This document shows, in pieces, positions 10,618-22,919 of a stretch of DNA of 64,000 nucleotides. Source of the DNA: Setoptus koraiensis (taxonomy: Eukaryota > Arthropoda). The stretch spans positions 5,580,001-5,644,000 of the forward strand of contig CM106586.1 in the NCBI GenBank assembly GCA_048013815.1, read 5' to 3'. The first letter of the stretch is position 1; every line of letters begins with the position of its first letter. A program made the translations under genes and the position numbers. The notes beneath the pieces are model-generated. The model was not told the origin of the DNA. It searched no databases and saw only the letters and a list, made by a program, of their open reading frames with translations.

Positions 10618-13600
10618 ATGAGCCAAGAGGGTAAAAACAGTTCACCTATCGGAAATCCGTCGCTTCCTGATACTACTAAACCTAACAGTAATGATAATTG
10701 CATCAAGCCATTGGATACTACAAATGATAGATTCGTTCCAAAACGCCCAGAGAGAGACTTCTACAGACCAGATAAGTCTAGAAAGTCACGTCAAAATGAT
10801 CGGCAAATGGGCAACGACTACTACAATGACTCTAGGAACAATACAAATCGAGTCAATCCGATGAATAATCCTATCAAGCCAATAAACTCGAATTCAGTGG
10901 GAGAATTTAGAAATCCTTATCCATACAATCGCGGACCGGACGCCTCAATCGATAGAATACACAACGGTTCTACCCATCAAGGTACGAATTCGATACTGAA
11001 TAGTAACAATAGATACAATCCGAACAAGAATAGTATGACCAACACGGGTATTCACAGGGTGCATACTATGAGTGTTGATGGCGGTAGAGAAATGCATTCG
11101 CAGCATCAACATCAACCGCAACATCAGAACTCATTCAGGAATGATCATATACAATCGATCGATGAGCATAATATGTCTTTAGGTCATGGTAAAAGTCGAA
11201 CCGAAACTAGAATTTTCAGTTCAAGATCTCTGAACCCTCAAGCAGCACACGTATCAACTGATCACTTCTCTCATAGCAACAATACATCTAATGCGCATCA
11301 CCGATCCTTCAATCATGAAAGTGAAAACAAAGCTCAGATGTCTCATCTTAACGAAGGCTCCACAACGAGTAAAAGCTGGGCTAGGCCTGATGATGTGACC
11401 CATCACCAACAAGGACGTGATATCCATGAATCTACTATTGGTCAATCAAATAAGTTGATCGACAGGCAAAACTCCCAAGCTACGGAATCAGCTAAAGATA
11501 ATAGAGGTGAAGCTCAATCACGGGTGGGGAGGCCGATCCCAGAGCATCAGACCATCGCTCCCGAATCGCATGACAGATCCAATACTCCCAATGAAGGATT
11601 AGAGAGATCTAACCAATTTATAGAGTCGAAACTTCAGTCCGAACAAAACCAAATATCGAATCAACTCAAGCAGCCTCGCGTCCTCAGAAGTGGTGCTGTG
11701 CTTGGGCCTGTGAATTCTGGTCCATCTCAACAAAACGAGAGTTCAATTGCATCTGACAAGCCGACCGAAAAAGCTTGTCCACCTGAGAGTACCTTCATGA
11801 GACAAACTACAGGTTTCGATGACCCGAGTAGAAATATGCGACGAGAGAGGAAACTTTCCGGGGACAGGGAGTATGATGATTGGAGAAGAAACCCAAGTGA
11901 CGAGCAAGACATGAGGCAGCAACAGAGAGATGCGAGTTATAATCGAAGAAATACTAACAGTATCACAAGGAACTATAGAGAGGCGAAATATAACCAAGTT
12001 GCACCGAGGTTCCGTAGAATTCAAGATCAAGGAGATCGTAACCCCCAATCTATAAGACCGTTGTCACGTAACAACGATACCCAGAACAGAAGACCTTCTC
12101 ATGGTGCAAGTCGGCCAGAACATAATTCTGACGGCTATACTAATCAACCTAATGAAAGACAATCAATAAACAATGAAGGACCGAACAACATCCTTGGACA
12201 CAAACTTAGCTCAGCAAACAATCCAGCTTCAAATTGTCAAAGTTATCTCACTCATCAAAACAAAGACATGTACCCTTCTTCGAGGGCGAGTTCTCTAGGT
12301 TCCACCGAACAATACAGAAAACAATCAATGGACATGGGAAAGGATTCAACACAAGAGCCAAAAACTATTAACTCAACTTGTGATCTGAATATCGACGATA
12401 TATTAAATGAGATAAAACATCTGCAAAACAATTTCTCTTCCCTATTAACAGCAAATGAATCTCGCGATATTTTTATGACAGTAAGCAAAGCCACAATTCT
12501 ACAAAGTTTCATCAAAATCGAGTCAGCATATGACAAGTTGATTGAACTGCCAACAAACCATCTGGGTAGCAACTCCGCCCAATTAGAGAACTTATGGATC
12601 AGAGTGCATTTTCCTATGATACAATCATACAGGGACAGGTATGAAGCTAAACAATTACCTGATTACAGGAACGAGCTTCTTGAATCTATAGATCATGTTA
12701 TTGTTTATTATGATAATTTGATCGTAAAGTTGTTTCAAAGGTATAAAGTTACCCCAGAGGATATCATATCTCACCGGCATGCAAAAAACAATGGAGTTTT
12801 ACCTAGTTCAGAGATTTCAATTAGTTATATCAACCACATTTATCAATGCCTTGGAGATCTTTGGGATATCAAGGAGAAAATAAGTAAAATTAGAACAGTG
12901 AGGTCACGTGCTTATTATCTTAAGGCGCAACTAATCGATCCTACAATTGATGCGACCTACAAGAAATTGGCTTCTTCATTTCAGTTGAGCCAACGGAAGA
13001 TTGATTCGATTTACTTTCACATGAGGTTCTATGCCTTATCAGACAAATTTAATGAAAGTGAAAACTTCTATCAACTGATTCGAAAGATTTCGCTAGATGG
13101 AAATGAAGACATGGGAGAGTTCTCGAGCGAGCAAGAACTTGACGAACTGGCTTCGACTAAGCTGAACAAGCTGTTTAATTCCAGTTTCTTACATATTCAT
13201 TCGAAGCTCTTGGATAGAGAAACTTATCCTACAGGTAAGAGCATCGATCAAATGCTCTTACAATTCAGATGCCTGCTCAAGAAGTCTCCCACCCTATTCA
13301 GCTCACAACGTCTGTTACAATTAATGAGCATGAATATGTTTGCGGCTTCGTATTGCAAATCCCAAGAGAACGATGAAAATGAAGAATTAGCAACTGAGCT
13401 TACGTTCACTATGGTTTCAATGATTATTGAGGCTTCAAACAACTGCATTCATAATTACATTCATAGCGAAGGGTTCCTAGGATCTTCATTGCCTCGAGAT
13501 TTACACGAATTTTTGCCTGCTGTGAAACTTTGGACGGACTGGTTATCGTGCCGGGTGGAATTGTCGAAACAGCGGCTTAGCTCCGAGATTGGTCTTGGCG

Positions 13601-14163
13601 ATACGAAGCCTGGACACTGGCCTGAATATCTCGCCGATCTCTACAACTTACTAGATGTTTTTACTATCGATGATTTTTGTGATACCGAAGACAAAAATAT
13701 GCCACCCGTATGGTTGCATGAGGAGATTCATTTCATAGGCTTCTATCCGCTCGACAAACTGCCTGAAAAGGTGTACCGTTGTGCGAATAATCTGAATGAA
13801 CGATCTAAAAACCACCTCCGTATTCAGAAGATTAGAACTTTCATAAGAAACTTGTCTGATAATTCTGAACACATTGATAAACCGTTTAAATTCGACGATG
13901 CAACAGGAAAATTAAGGCCAAATCTAGATTTATGCGAGAAGCATCCTTCTGTGAGAAAACCGGTAGTTAGGTCAGACGAGGTAACATTTGATTCTGTACG
14001 TAAACGGGTACTTGAAAACAAATTAGAGATTAATGCTAAAACTGATGTTGTTGATTCAACCTCATATCCGCCAGAACTCGCTGAAGAATCTTCTTGGGTT
14101 AGGATAGAAATGGAAGCCAAGGAAAAGGCCCTTGGCCGCTCTGCCATTCAGAATGAATGTTAA
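10618..14163 (+). CDS. SMG6/EST1A-like NMD factor without PIN domain
   Basis: From the first ATG the protein is 1181 residues and intronless. Residues 43-58 (RPERDFYRPDKSRKSR) match the exon-junction-complex-binding motif of SMG6 and UPF3B in sequence pattern and, as in SMG6, in position. Residues to about 590 are polar and disordered. From about 590 to 890 lies the 14-3-3-like/TPR domain of SMG5/6/7: an IYQCLGDLWDIKEK helix, then RAYYLKAQLIDPTIDATYKKLA and IDSIYFHMRFYALSD, matching the YLKAQ...P...YNQLA...LDAVYYYMRSLA signature. LNKLFNSSFLHIHSKLL, RLLQLMSMNMFAAS and EFLPAVKLWTDWL continue the SMG6-specific helical region. Human SMG6 then has a C-terminal PIN endonuclease; here the frame stops at 14163 with no such domain, and the 487 bp to the next gene cannot hold it. 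AATAAA is at 14318-14323. Confidence 0.85.
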   Translation: MSQEGKNSSPIGNPSLPDTTKPNSNDNCIKPLDTTNDRFVPKRPERDFYRPDKSRKSRQNDRQMGNDYYNDSRNNTNRVNPMNNPIKPINSNSVGEFRNPYPYNRGPDASIDRIHNGSTHQGTNSILNSNNRYNPNKNSMTNTGIHRVHTMSVDGGREMHSQHQHQPQHQNSFRNDHIQSIDEHNMSLGHGKSRTETRIFSSRSLNPQAAHVSTDHFSHSNNTSNAHHRSFNHESENKAQMSHLNEGSTTSKSWARPDDVTHHQQGRDIHESTIGQSNKLIDRQNSQATESAKDNRGEAQSRVGRPIPEHQTIAPESHDRSNTPNEGLERSNQFIESKLQSEQNQISNQLKQPRVLRSGAVLGPVNSGPSQQNESSIASDKPTEKACPPESTFMRQTTGFDDPSRNMRRERKLSGDREYDDWRRNPSDEQDMRQQQRDASYNRRNTNSITRNYREAKYNQVAPRFRRIQDQGDRNPQSIRPLSRNNDTQNRRPSHGASRPEHNSDGYTNQPNERQSINNEGPNNILGHKLSSANNPASNCQSYLTHQNKDMYPSSRASSLGSTEQYRKQSMDMGKDSTQEPKTINSTCDLNIDDILNEIKHLQNNFSSLLTANESRDIFMTVSKATILQSFIKIESAYDKLIELPTNHLGSNSAQLENLWIRVHFPMIQSYRDRYEAKQLPDYRNELLESIDHVIVYYDNLIVKLFQRYKVTPEDIISHRHAKNNGVLPSSEISISYINHIYQCLGDLWDIKEKISKIRTVRSRAYYLKAQLIDPTIDATYKKLASSFQLSQRKIDSIYFHMRFYALSDKFNESENFYQLIRKISLDGNEDMGEFSSEQELDELASTKLNKLFNSSFLHIHSKLLDRETYPTGKSIDQMLLQFRCLLKKSPTLFSSQRLLQLMSMNMFAASYCKSQENDENEELATELTFTMVSMIIEASNNCIHNYIHSEGFLGSSLPRDLHEFLPAVKLWTDWLSCRVELSKQRLSSEIGLGDTKPGHWPEYLADLYNLLDVFTIDDFCDTEDKNMPPVWLHEEIHFIGFYPLDKLPEKVYRCANNLNERSKNHLRIQKIRTFIRNLSDNSEHIDKPFKFDDATGKLRPNLDLCEKHPSVRKPVVRSDEVTFDSVRKRVLENKLEINAKTDVVDSTSYPPELAEESSWVRIEMEAKEKALGRSAIQNEC

Positions 14164-14650
14164 AAAAGGTGTTGAACATCTTCCCAGGATGTACAGTAAT
14201 CTTGAGAATCAGTTGTTATTTTTTCATGCCACTGTGTTTCAAAAAGCTTTCTAACGATGATAGATAGAAATTATTTACATTGAGCCAGATATGAAGTATT
14301 ATGTACATATCACTATGAATAAAACAAAATGAATTACTATCAGTAATAATAATTGTGTTTGCTTATACACACGGAGAAAATCTCTTGGGCACTATAGGAT
14401 GCAACATCAATGATGTCCACCTTAGATAGTGATGATTGCTTGTGGGCATGTGCATGAAACCGGCATGTCCAATAAGGTGTGAGTCACTATATACAGAAGA
14501 CACACTATAACATCGCCGTTTGCAAGATGGAGCGGTGGAATGCTCAATCTCACTCTGTAATCTCGTTTCTCGCACATTTAAATACACATGCTGGGTAGAG
14601 ATAGACTACTTGTTAACAGTAACCAAATTTAATCTTAATAACTATCAGCA
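14164..14650. other. Intergenic between SMG6-like and SENP
   Basis: It holds the SMG6-like 3' UTR with AATAAA at 14318-14323 and the 5' flank of the protease gene. I looked here in all plus frames for a PIN domain and found none; no other feature is seen. Confidence 0.6.
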
Positions 14651-15671
14651 ATGAAGGCCAGGACACCCAAAATCTTAGAATTTAAACGACGGAACATAGT
14701 CTATGATAAATTGAGATCAGGCACCAGCAAAAACAAGTCAGAACCTACTTCGTTCAACTCAGATGATGGCAAGGATCAAAATAACCATGAAATAATAGTT
14801 TATCCTACAAAAGAGCACAAGGACCGTATTGTGATAACAGAAAAAGATCTCAGGTGTTTGGAACCGAAAAATTTATTGAACGACAATATAGTATCATTTT
14901 ACCTCACTTATTTTTTACGAGACATTTTAGCAGATCCATTGTTGTCAGACAAGGTTCAAGTTTTTAGCACATTCTTTTTTTCTAAACTCAAAACTATTTA
15001 CTCGAAAAAACTATCCTATGATTCTATAGAGAGATGGCACAGAAACATGAATATATTCGAGAAAGACTTTCTTGTTTTACCTGTATGTGAGAATGATCAC
15101 TGGTACCTGATGATCGTTTGTTATGCCTACAACATTTTCGAGCAGAGTTTGGATAAATTTAAATCTATCGACGCCATTGACCCCCACACAACAGCACCAG
15201 TGATAATAGTATTAAATTCTTTGCCTGGTCAACTACCTCATTACACTAGACCATTGAGAGCCTTTCTGTATCACGAATGGAAAAAATTCCGTCCAAATAT
15301 CGTAGAGAAACATGCTGCTAACATGTTTGATAGAAAAGCATTAGGTGAAGTCTGGGGTAAAGTGCCAAGGCAAAATAATGAATTCGACTGTGGTATATAT
15401 TTACTCCAGAACTTCGAATGCTTCTTTATGGTAATGTTATCTTTCAAATTCTTATTTTTCAAATATAATAACCGAGACAAGATAATCACCCCACATTTTT
15501 TACTCCTCCCCCCTCCCCATCACATTTGCCTCTTTGATATAGAACCCAAAACGAGCTTATGTTCAAATAATAAAGAGGGCAAATCTGAAGAATTGGTTTG
15601 AAGAGAACGGAATCACGATTACGAGAAAAAGGGAGCAAATCAAAGAGCTAATATTAAGCTGTAAAAAATGA
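14651..15671 (+). CDS. Ulp1/SENP-family SUMO protease (SENP6/7-like)
   Basis: Two exons, 14651-15430 and 15543-15671, give 302 residues. The intron starts GTAATG, ends TTTGATATAG and is phase 0; splicing restores the conserved C terminus (NWFEENGITITRKREQIKEL), like the SENP6/7 ending WF...RTKREEIR. These C48 cysteine proteases remove or trim SUMO. The catalytic domain starts near residue 60 (ITEKDLRCLEPKNLLNDNIV). His150 (ENDHWYLMI), Gln241 and Cys247 (PRQNNEFDCGIY) are in place. The third residue, normally Asp in I-x-D-S-L, is Asn189 (IIVLNSL); Asp174 or Asp177 nearby could matter instead. The protein is far shorter than SENP6/7 and lacks their long N terminus. Its stop is 39 bp from the PPME1 stop, so the two genes converge closely. 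Confidence 0.88.
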
Positions 15672-15710
15672 TATAGACACGGAAAGCTACAAGAATTTGA
15701 ATATCTCTAT

Positions 15711-16967
15711 TCAACAAATAGCTCTAGCAAATTTATTCCTTACTAGGAAGTTGCCTACGACATCAGCGACTTGTTGTGGAACATCTTCATGGACAGCATG
15801 ACCACATTTGGGTAATACGCGCATCATAAATTTACCCTGCATTTGTCCTATGGTCAGTTCCTTATCAAGGCGATCAATACCAGCGAGAAGTAAGAGCTTC
15901 CCTTGGACAGGGGCAGACAATAGCTGAGAAGACAAACCTTCGAACCATCCTTTCCAGAACGGTTGTGTACTCATTAAATTCGTACGCCAAGTGTATCCCG
16001 TTGTTGTTATGTTTAACTGTTTCTCAGGCCGCTTAAATGAATGATCATTGTCTCCACTTTGATGGTGGCTTTGCTCACTAGTATGTTCAGAATCTTCATC
16101 TTCCTCCTCAATATGTCTGCTTTCCCTCAATACTGATGGTGCAGGACAGATCCTCGAGTGGGGTAGGGAAGGACAGTTGAGTATTCTTCTGGCTAGTTGC
16201 TGCTTGTCCGGAGGCATATAAAATTCTTGATTTGGTTGTTCGTCAAAAGATTCGGGTTCGTCGCTAGCAATGATTTTGTCAACGTCAAGAATTGCTAAAC
16301 GATTTTCAGAATTTACCAAATTCCCAGGCATAGAAACTCTAGCGGCCTCTGGATTTTTAGTCATACCGGACCTGATACTCCACTCAATAGCGTTCGTAAG
16401 GCTATGAAATTTAGTAGGTCTCGAATTAAGTACAGATTGCATACCATGAAGAGCGTCGATTGCAGTACCTTCAACAACATCGATAACAACAAAACCAATG
16501 AGAGATGGCAGAATATCCTCACATCTTGCGGCACATCTGACTGCGACCGCTCCTCCCATACTGTGTCCAATTATTACCTGGGGTGGTATCATTTCAAAGC
16601 CGTACTGTTCATGAACTTTATTTGCAACATTAGCAACGTCATCGACCAGATTTTGTATTGATAATTCAGTGTCGTTTGATGTGGTAGTAAAACCATGACC
16701 TCTTTGATCGATGGCCATTATTCTGCAATGACAATGTTCCTTAATATGAGTCGTAAATAAGGACCATGTTAATCCTGAGTAACCACCACCATGTAATAGT
16801 ATAAGAGTGGGCTTGTCTCCGACGTCTACTTTACATTTCGAAAAATTAGACAGATATACTCTGAATGAATCTGTTGAATTCGTTTTAACGTCTACAGCCT
16901 CATCGAAGTAATTGGTCCATGGCAATGGCTTATAGTCACGTCGCGGTTGTTGTGGTTGTCTGAGCAT
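15711..16967 (-). CDS. PPME1: Protein phosphatase methylesterase 1 (PPME1)
   Basis: This intronless 418-residue alpha/beta-hydrolase demethylates the C-terminal Leu of the PP2A catalytic subunit. It shows the fold signatures in order: LILLHGGGYSGLTWS (oxyanion region, about 56-69), AIDQRGHG (about 85-92), the nucleophile elbow VIIGHSMGGA with Ser136, and the C-terminal LPKCGHAVHED with the catalytic His at 390 or 393. VVIDVVEGTAIDAL and MQSVLNSRP are PME-1 specific. An acidic, His/Ser-rich insert (about 270-320) corresponds to the acidic loop seen in other PME-1 proteins. Human PME-1 has 386 residues; the extra length is in that loop. The ATG at 16967 gives a short N terminus before the conserved W-T-N-Y-F-D stretch. 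Confidence 0.96.
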   Translation of the reverse strand: MLRQPQQPRRDYKPLPWTNYFDEAVDVKTNSTDSFRVYLSNFSKCKVDVGDKPTLILLHGGGYSGLTWSLFTTHIKEHCHCRIMAIDQRGHGFTTTSNDTELSIQNLVDDVANVANKVHEQYGFEMIPPQVIIGHSMGGAVAVRCAARCEDILPSLIGFVVIDVVEGTAIDALHGMQSVLNSRPTKFHSLTNAIEWSIRSGMTKNPEAARVSMPGNLVNSENRLAILDVDKIIASDEPESFDEQPNQEFYMPPDKQQLARRILNCPSLPHSRICPAPSVLRESRHIEEEDEDSEHTSEQSHHQSGDNDHSFKRPEKQLNITTTGYTWRTNLMSTQPFWKGWFEGLSSQLLSAPVQGKLLLLAGIDRLDKELTIGQMQGKFMMRVLPKCGHAVHEDVPQQVADVVGNFLVRNKFARAIC

Positions 16968-17186
16968 TGTGTTAGAGATGTACTAAACCAAAGAGCTTGA
17001 CATATTGTTAATGAGTACCAGTGTTTCAATAGTGAAATATGATTGTTATATTACTGTAGGAGAGAGGAAAACATTCATCTAGAATTCTCTGATACGCAAA
17101 TAAATACGACTGGTGCGCCTCTTGCGGAATTACCAGGCACTGATGTTTGCAATGTTTAAAAGCAGCCTTGTGAGTAAGAGGTAGAG

Positions 17187-17460
17187 ATGCGCGATCCGAT
17201 CCGAATCCGCGGATTATTGTGGGAATATGAACTGTACCCAGTAAACACTGAATGTTTGTAACAGCTCAGCGAGCTGGCCGATCGGTAAATTTTGCGAGTT
17301 CCAACAATTATCCGTAAAAAATCCGTCCGCGGCTGACTCGGATCGGACTCGGCTCGCCAAATTTAAGCGCGGATTATGTACGGACGGATGGGAAATTTTA
17401 GAAAAAATCACGGATATCCATGGCTATCCGTGAATACTGGCGAATATCCATGGATTATGT
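17187..17460. repeat. TCCG/GGAT-rich patch with palindromes
   Basis: Related words (ATCCG, CGGAT, TCCGCGG, ATATCCATGG) recur in both orientations. 17409-17432 is a 24-bp imperfect palindrome with a CCATGG centre and 22 of 24 positions self-complementary. ATATCCATGG occurs again about 30 bp later. A block beginning CCGATCCGA near 17195 recurs in inverted form near 17310-17345. This may be a degraded repeat copy or a binding-site cluster. Confidence 0.55.
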
Positions 17461-20400
17461 TAGCGTCGAACCTCGCAGCAACTAGCCAGAAGAATACTCA
17501 ACTGTCCTTCTTTACCCCACTCGAGGATCTGCCCCGTTGAAAGATACCACAGCAGTTGGAGGAAGCCGCTATAAGTAAGTTTCAACTAATGACACCACTC
17601 ACTGGCTCTCTATTGTCTTGGGTCACAGGACAGTGTTGAAAATCTATTGTTAAGTTAACTGATATCAAGAGTCGCCTAATTACTTTCCTGTTGCCGTTTG
17701 TGGATTGGAAAAGTCTTGGACAAGATGTCAATGGGCTACTCACACGAGGAAGAGATCTTGCCTTCTTTTCTCATGCTGTTCAGCACTGTCTTTGTCGGAA
17801 CTCGGCAGCCAGCATTGATATTGTTAATAGAAGAAGTCATGTGCTAAGAATAGCCACTGTTGATAGAAAATAGATGAAAGATATATAATATAAATTTATG
17901 AAAAGAGTGTTGATCATCATTACAACTACAGATAACTGTAGATTGTAGATCTTATCGCATCACGATATATGCATGACATTTTGTCGATGCACACAAGAAT
18001 AAACCGCAAAAACCTTTTTAAGTGAACAAGTTGCTCCCTTTTTCCTCATTGCCACATATTTGATGGTGCAATTTGTGCAAGAAAGAAAACCTTACTGACA
18101 AAAAGATAAACACAAAATATTTGCTTTTTGTTGTAAAGATGCCGTTTATTCAATTATTAGTTGGATCCACCTTGAGCAAGATTGATGCACAATGCGGACA
18201 TCCTCAGATATGCCACTCCATCTCGTTTCATTATTGCATTGTATATTATACAATGGATGAACTTTCAGATTGTTATATATCAGAGAGGAATCCTGAGTGG
18301 ACCAGCTTATTATGTTGTCTTGATAACATCACATTGGTGGTCGTCATTGTTCATTCATTGTTTCACCACAACAAACGAGGGGCTGCATGCGATCGCTTAT
18401 TCTAGTTTATTTTTCTCCTCGGACAGCTATTAACATCAAAATAGATATACTCTATTCTCATCTGATACATAATCTGATGGCGAGACAGCGGATCTATCTA
18501 TTTGACAGAAGGAACGATAATGATACGCTACCATTAATACTCCACTCCCTCATCTAAATAGCTCAGATCGGACAATGTTCCTCTTCCATTCGCCATCGAT
18601 CAAAATCATCACGCTGATATGTTAGCCAGAGACGAACCTCCTTCAAAGTTTGTTAATAATTCATGTTGTTGCTGAATAAGTAAGTACAGTACAAGTCTTT
18701 GGAAGAGACAAATATGATGGGCTATCAACGGAAGTCGAGATGTCCCTCCATGCCTCAGAACTGACTTGTGAGGGCGCCTCTCATCATTCATGAACAATAA
18801 AATATTCTATTGCCCGTTTTTTAATGTTTCTGTCTGGTGAATGAGTAATTAACTCCAACTTCAGTATGCGCACTCAAGACGCTTGGATAGTCTGAAAGCT
18901 TTAACTAATTGCGTAATACAGCACTAATGCACCTAATCACGAATAGGATAATTTATAGCCATTAGAATCTCGTAGATCCAATTATGCACACACACATACA
19001 TTTCAATTTTCTTGTTGTAATTTTATTTTCAGCAAGCAGAGGACGCTGAAATTGGATGCTCGTTTCTATTTTTACGATTCTACACCGTGTGTAAATAATG
19101 TATCTTTTTGGATTGGATTTATTCATCAATCAACTGTGCATACTTCGTTCATTCAACTTGAACTTTTGCCATATCGAAAGATGTATGATGGTGATAGAAA
19201 CTCGAGCCTGTCAATAGGTCTCCACAATCACCACTTCCACCAAAACAATAACAACGACTACTATTACTCGAAGTAATAGTACTACCATTACTGATAATAT
19301 TTCAAATTGTTGAGCAACACTACTGTATATCGAGGTAATATTCATTCTCGATTCGTTATCATTCATTTATATCATGGAGGGCACCCGTTATCAGTGTCTG
19401 TATGATAATGACCAACGAGAACTATTGATAGCAAGATCATTAAGGAGGTTAGATGAGTATCATGATGAGAGATGTACCATACTATATATGTGACCTTACT
19501 TTTGTTTCATCTATCAACTTATTGGACCTTCTTTCTGGTGCTTTTTGAAACTAGTTGTTGTTCAATCATGATTTTATGATAATGACGACACCCCATGGCC
19601 GGCAATGATGTCCACCAGGCACACTCTCTTGGCACCATCACAACCATTATATACTACTGATGTCTGCGACCAGATAAAACTTGTTGTGCTCTTACTTAGG
19701 CCCTTTCTGGAAAGTTATATTGATCTGACTGTCCGACAAAACCTACGCTATAGTACGTTTCAGGCAAATATATACCATAAAGTATAACAACAACAAAAGA
19801 AACAAACGAAAGAAGAAGAAAGCGCATAATTATTGGGCTCATCTTTCTTTATCAAAGGTGATGATGATCATTCTTGTGTGGAACAACATCAAGTCGCTAC
19901 CAGCAACAGATTCAACTAGTTTAGAATCGGCCAAATCCAGCTGTACAACTAATCAAAAGCGTCTGCACACCTAGTGGCAGGGATCTCGTTTTTTTACCTT
20001 GCACAATTTAACTTGATACAATGAGCAGACAGTGACAAGACTTCTATTATGGGCCTGGTCGTTGTTGCAATTTGACTGTTTCAATTCCCCTCCAAGTTCG
20101 CAACTTCTCTGGATACTCTAGGTTAGTGAAATTCACCCCCCTCCCCTCCATTGAGATCCTCGTTCGGCATGATGATAGACATGAGATGTTTGTGTCCAGG
20201 TATACAATACTGTTTGTCAGGCGAGTACAATAGAACTAGTTAGCTAGTAAGAGCAACAGTAGATAGATGGAAAGATTTGGCAATCTATTTGACTGATGAT
20301 GTGAATACCAATGGAAGGCACTATTGTAACTAGTGATTGACAACGACATCGATTTTCAACATTGAATACTTAGCGAGGGCATCGTTATTATGAATTCAAC

Positions 20401-21583
20401 TAGATAAAAAGAGAGGGAGAGACTCAAGTCAAATGGTGTACGATAGACCATGGTCTTGATATCAGGTGTACACTAGACCAGTAATTATACAGTCAGATGG
20501 TGATGGTCACCGTCGCTTCTCATGAGGGCCGCCGCAACTGTTAGTAGTAGAGACAATGACGATGAGTAAGCACTTGTTGTTGCACAATTGTGCTCGTTTC
20601 ACTATCTCGTAACTTTTGCTCTCTCCAACAGTCTTGTTTATCGTCTTGTAATGGCTGGAATAGGCTGCCATAGCTTAACCTAGCCACCGCCATCAAATTA
20701 TCCAAGCTAAACAGGCTAGGGGTAGCAATAACATTGGCGACAAGTTGTATAATAATAATAATAAAGAGAAAAATGATGATGATGATTATTATCGTGTTCA
20801 GTGTAAATCAGCATACCTTACTTATTGTTAGTCACTTTTCTTCTTTGCATGAAATCAAGCAAGTATTAAGCCATCAGTGGTCTCATTGATGTTTGTGCTT
20901 GTTGTTCCTGTTGCATAACAACTTTCTTACGAACACTACTATGCTAACTGGCGACATAATGCAAGCAAACAAAAAAGATAGAAGTAACATTCATAGAGCG
21001 AAACATTGTTACACCGGACTAACTAATGAAGTATACCAGTTCAAGTTTACTAATAATAGTAATGTTGTAAATTTGGCCTTTTTCTTTCTTGGAATCTTTT
21101 CTCTACTGCTCCTATAAGAACTCAAATAATGTGATCGTGTTGCCTTCAAAACTTGTAAACAAAAAGAAAACAATAGAATCAAAGCAGAGATTCTCTGGCT
21201 GAAACAACTAGCAAAGACGAATTCTGTGTGTTACGCTTCCACCTGAGATGACAACAAAAACATCAGCAGCAAGAAGTTGTTGATGCTTTCGCTACATGTA
21301 TGAGTAATGGTTTGTTGAGATCTGCGACATGGCTCAACACGGTAAATAGTGGTGCTAACAAGTTGTTGTTGTCGATTCACTGTATGTTAGTTACACTTGG
21401 CCAGGAGTAACTATCATGAGGTAGTTGCAAGCTGCAACCAAGTTAAAATAGCAACTATAATCGTGTGAACTATGATACATGTGAATAATCATGGCGAGCT
21501 TCGAATGTACGATGGAAAAAGTCACAGCCTTTCCATACAAGGGAGTGTGACTCGAAGTGCTGTCATGCTCGCTAATTTCATTC

Positions 21584-21585
<2 letters not shown>

Positions 21586-21641
<56 letters not shown>
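21586..21641. repeat. (CT)n microsatellite
   Basis: An uninterrupted CT dinucleotide tract of about 56 bp. Confidence 0.95.
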
Positions 21642-21642
<1 letters not shown>

Positions 21643-22918
21643 ATACTAAACTCTAGCTACCTTTCTCTCCCATCATGTTTTACATTTGCATCGAAAGAAT
21701 TTTCAGTATATATAGCCTAGTTATAGTGCCACAAGTGTGTTCGTGTGTCTCGGTTAGCAAGTGGCGATCATGATAAATGTTTGTAACTATTCTCGCGATT
21801 ACATTCAATTGGCAGGACCATATTTGGAATATCTGTGTGGATGCAAATCATACGAGTCCAGCGGTGATGGTGCTAAATTGTTGCAACAAAACTGCCGTAC
21901 TTCGTTGCAGCCATTCTAATGTGGTGATTGGCACTGAGCTTGAGAGTCCATGCAGCCACCACTGTTACCGTGATTATAATTATGATTACGACCATCTGAT
22001 GATGATCATGATCATCATGTTTTTTTTTGCGAAATGTAGAATCATTCTAGAGTCGCCGAACGTGATTGAATATGAGAGAGTTGGTGGTAAGTTGACGGAC
22101 TAGTCATGTATAGTAGATGGACAAACTTGTGCTTTACAAAATTAAAATCATCATCTATTAGACAGAAATAGCCTTATGGAGTGGTCTCAGTCACTTTTGG
22201 GCGATACGGAATTGAAGGCACTCTTTATCGACATTACATGCGACAAAATAGGTACAATGGCTGTATCCAACAGACGGATTTTGCTGTTGCTATTGTTGGT
22301 ACACCGTATACTTCATGTCATCATACGAATCTACTGGGCTCGTGCTGAGTAAGTATTTATATCTGGACTAAGTGACCTAAAGCCGAGTCACAAAGTCATT
22401 GTTGCACTTTTTTGTACTGTGATTTGTACGCTGATACAGCACTATACAAGGCAATCATCAAAATAACAACTACTAGCCACATGTTGCGTTGCAATTAGAT
22501 AAACGATGAGTCAGTCACAGTTGTTGTTGTTTGCTACGTTGGTGCCAACCAGCAAAGCCCACCAACCAATGAATAGTTTACTCAACAATGTCAGCAAATA
22601 TTGACGGTAAAACAACCCACGAGCTACAATCAAGGCATAGTAGGTGGTAATGTATATTTTTTACCTATTTAGTCTGTGCTAAAGTAGCCTCGATCTAATG
22701 GTGCCACTTTATCATTTTAAAGCTCGGTGTTGCAAAAGTGTATTGGATACTTCATGCGAGTGTCAGATTAACTGAGCAAACTCAGCTTGAAATTGATATT
22801 CTTTTGACTGGGATTCTATTTACATCGAACAACAGCATCTAGATATGGGATGATAATGATGTTTACCAACCAATGTTGCGCCATGCGTTAGTTAGTTTGA
22901 TTCAAGTTCAACAAGCTA

Positions 22919-22919
22919 A

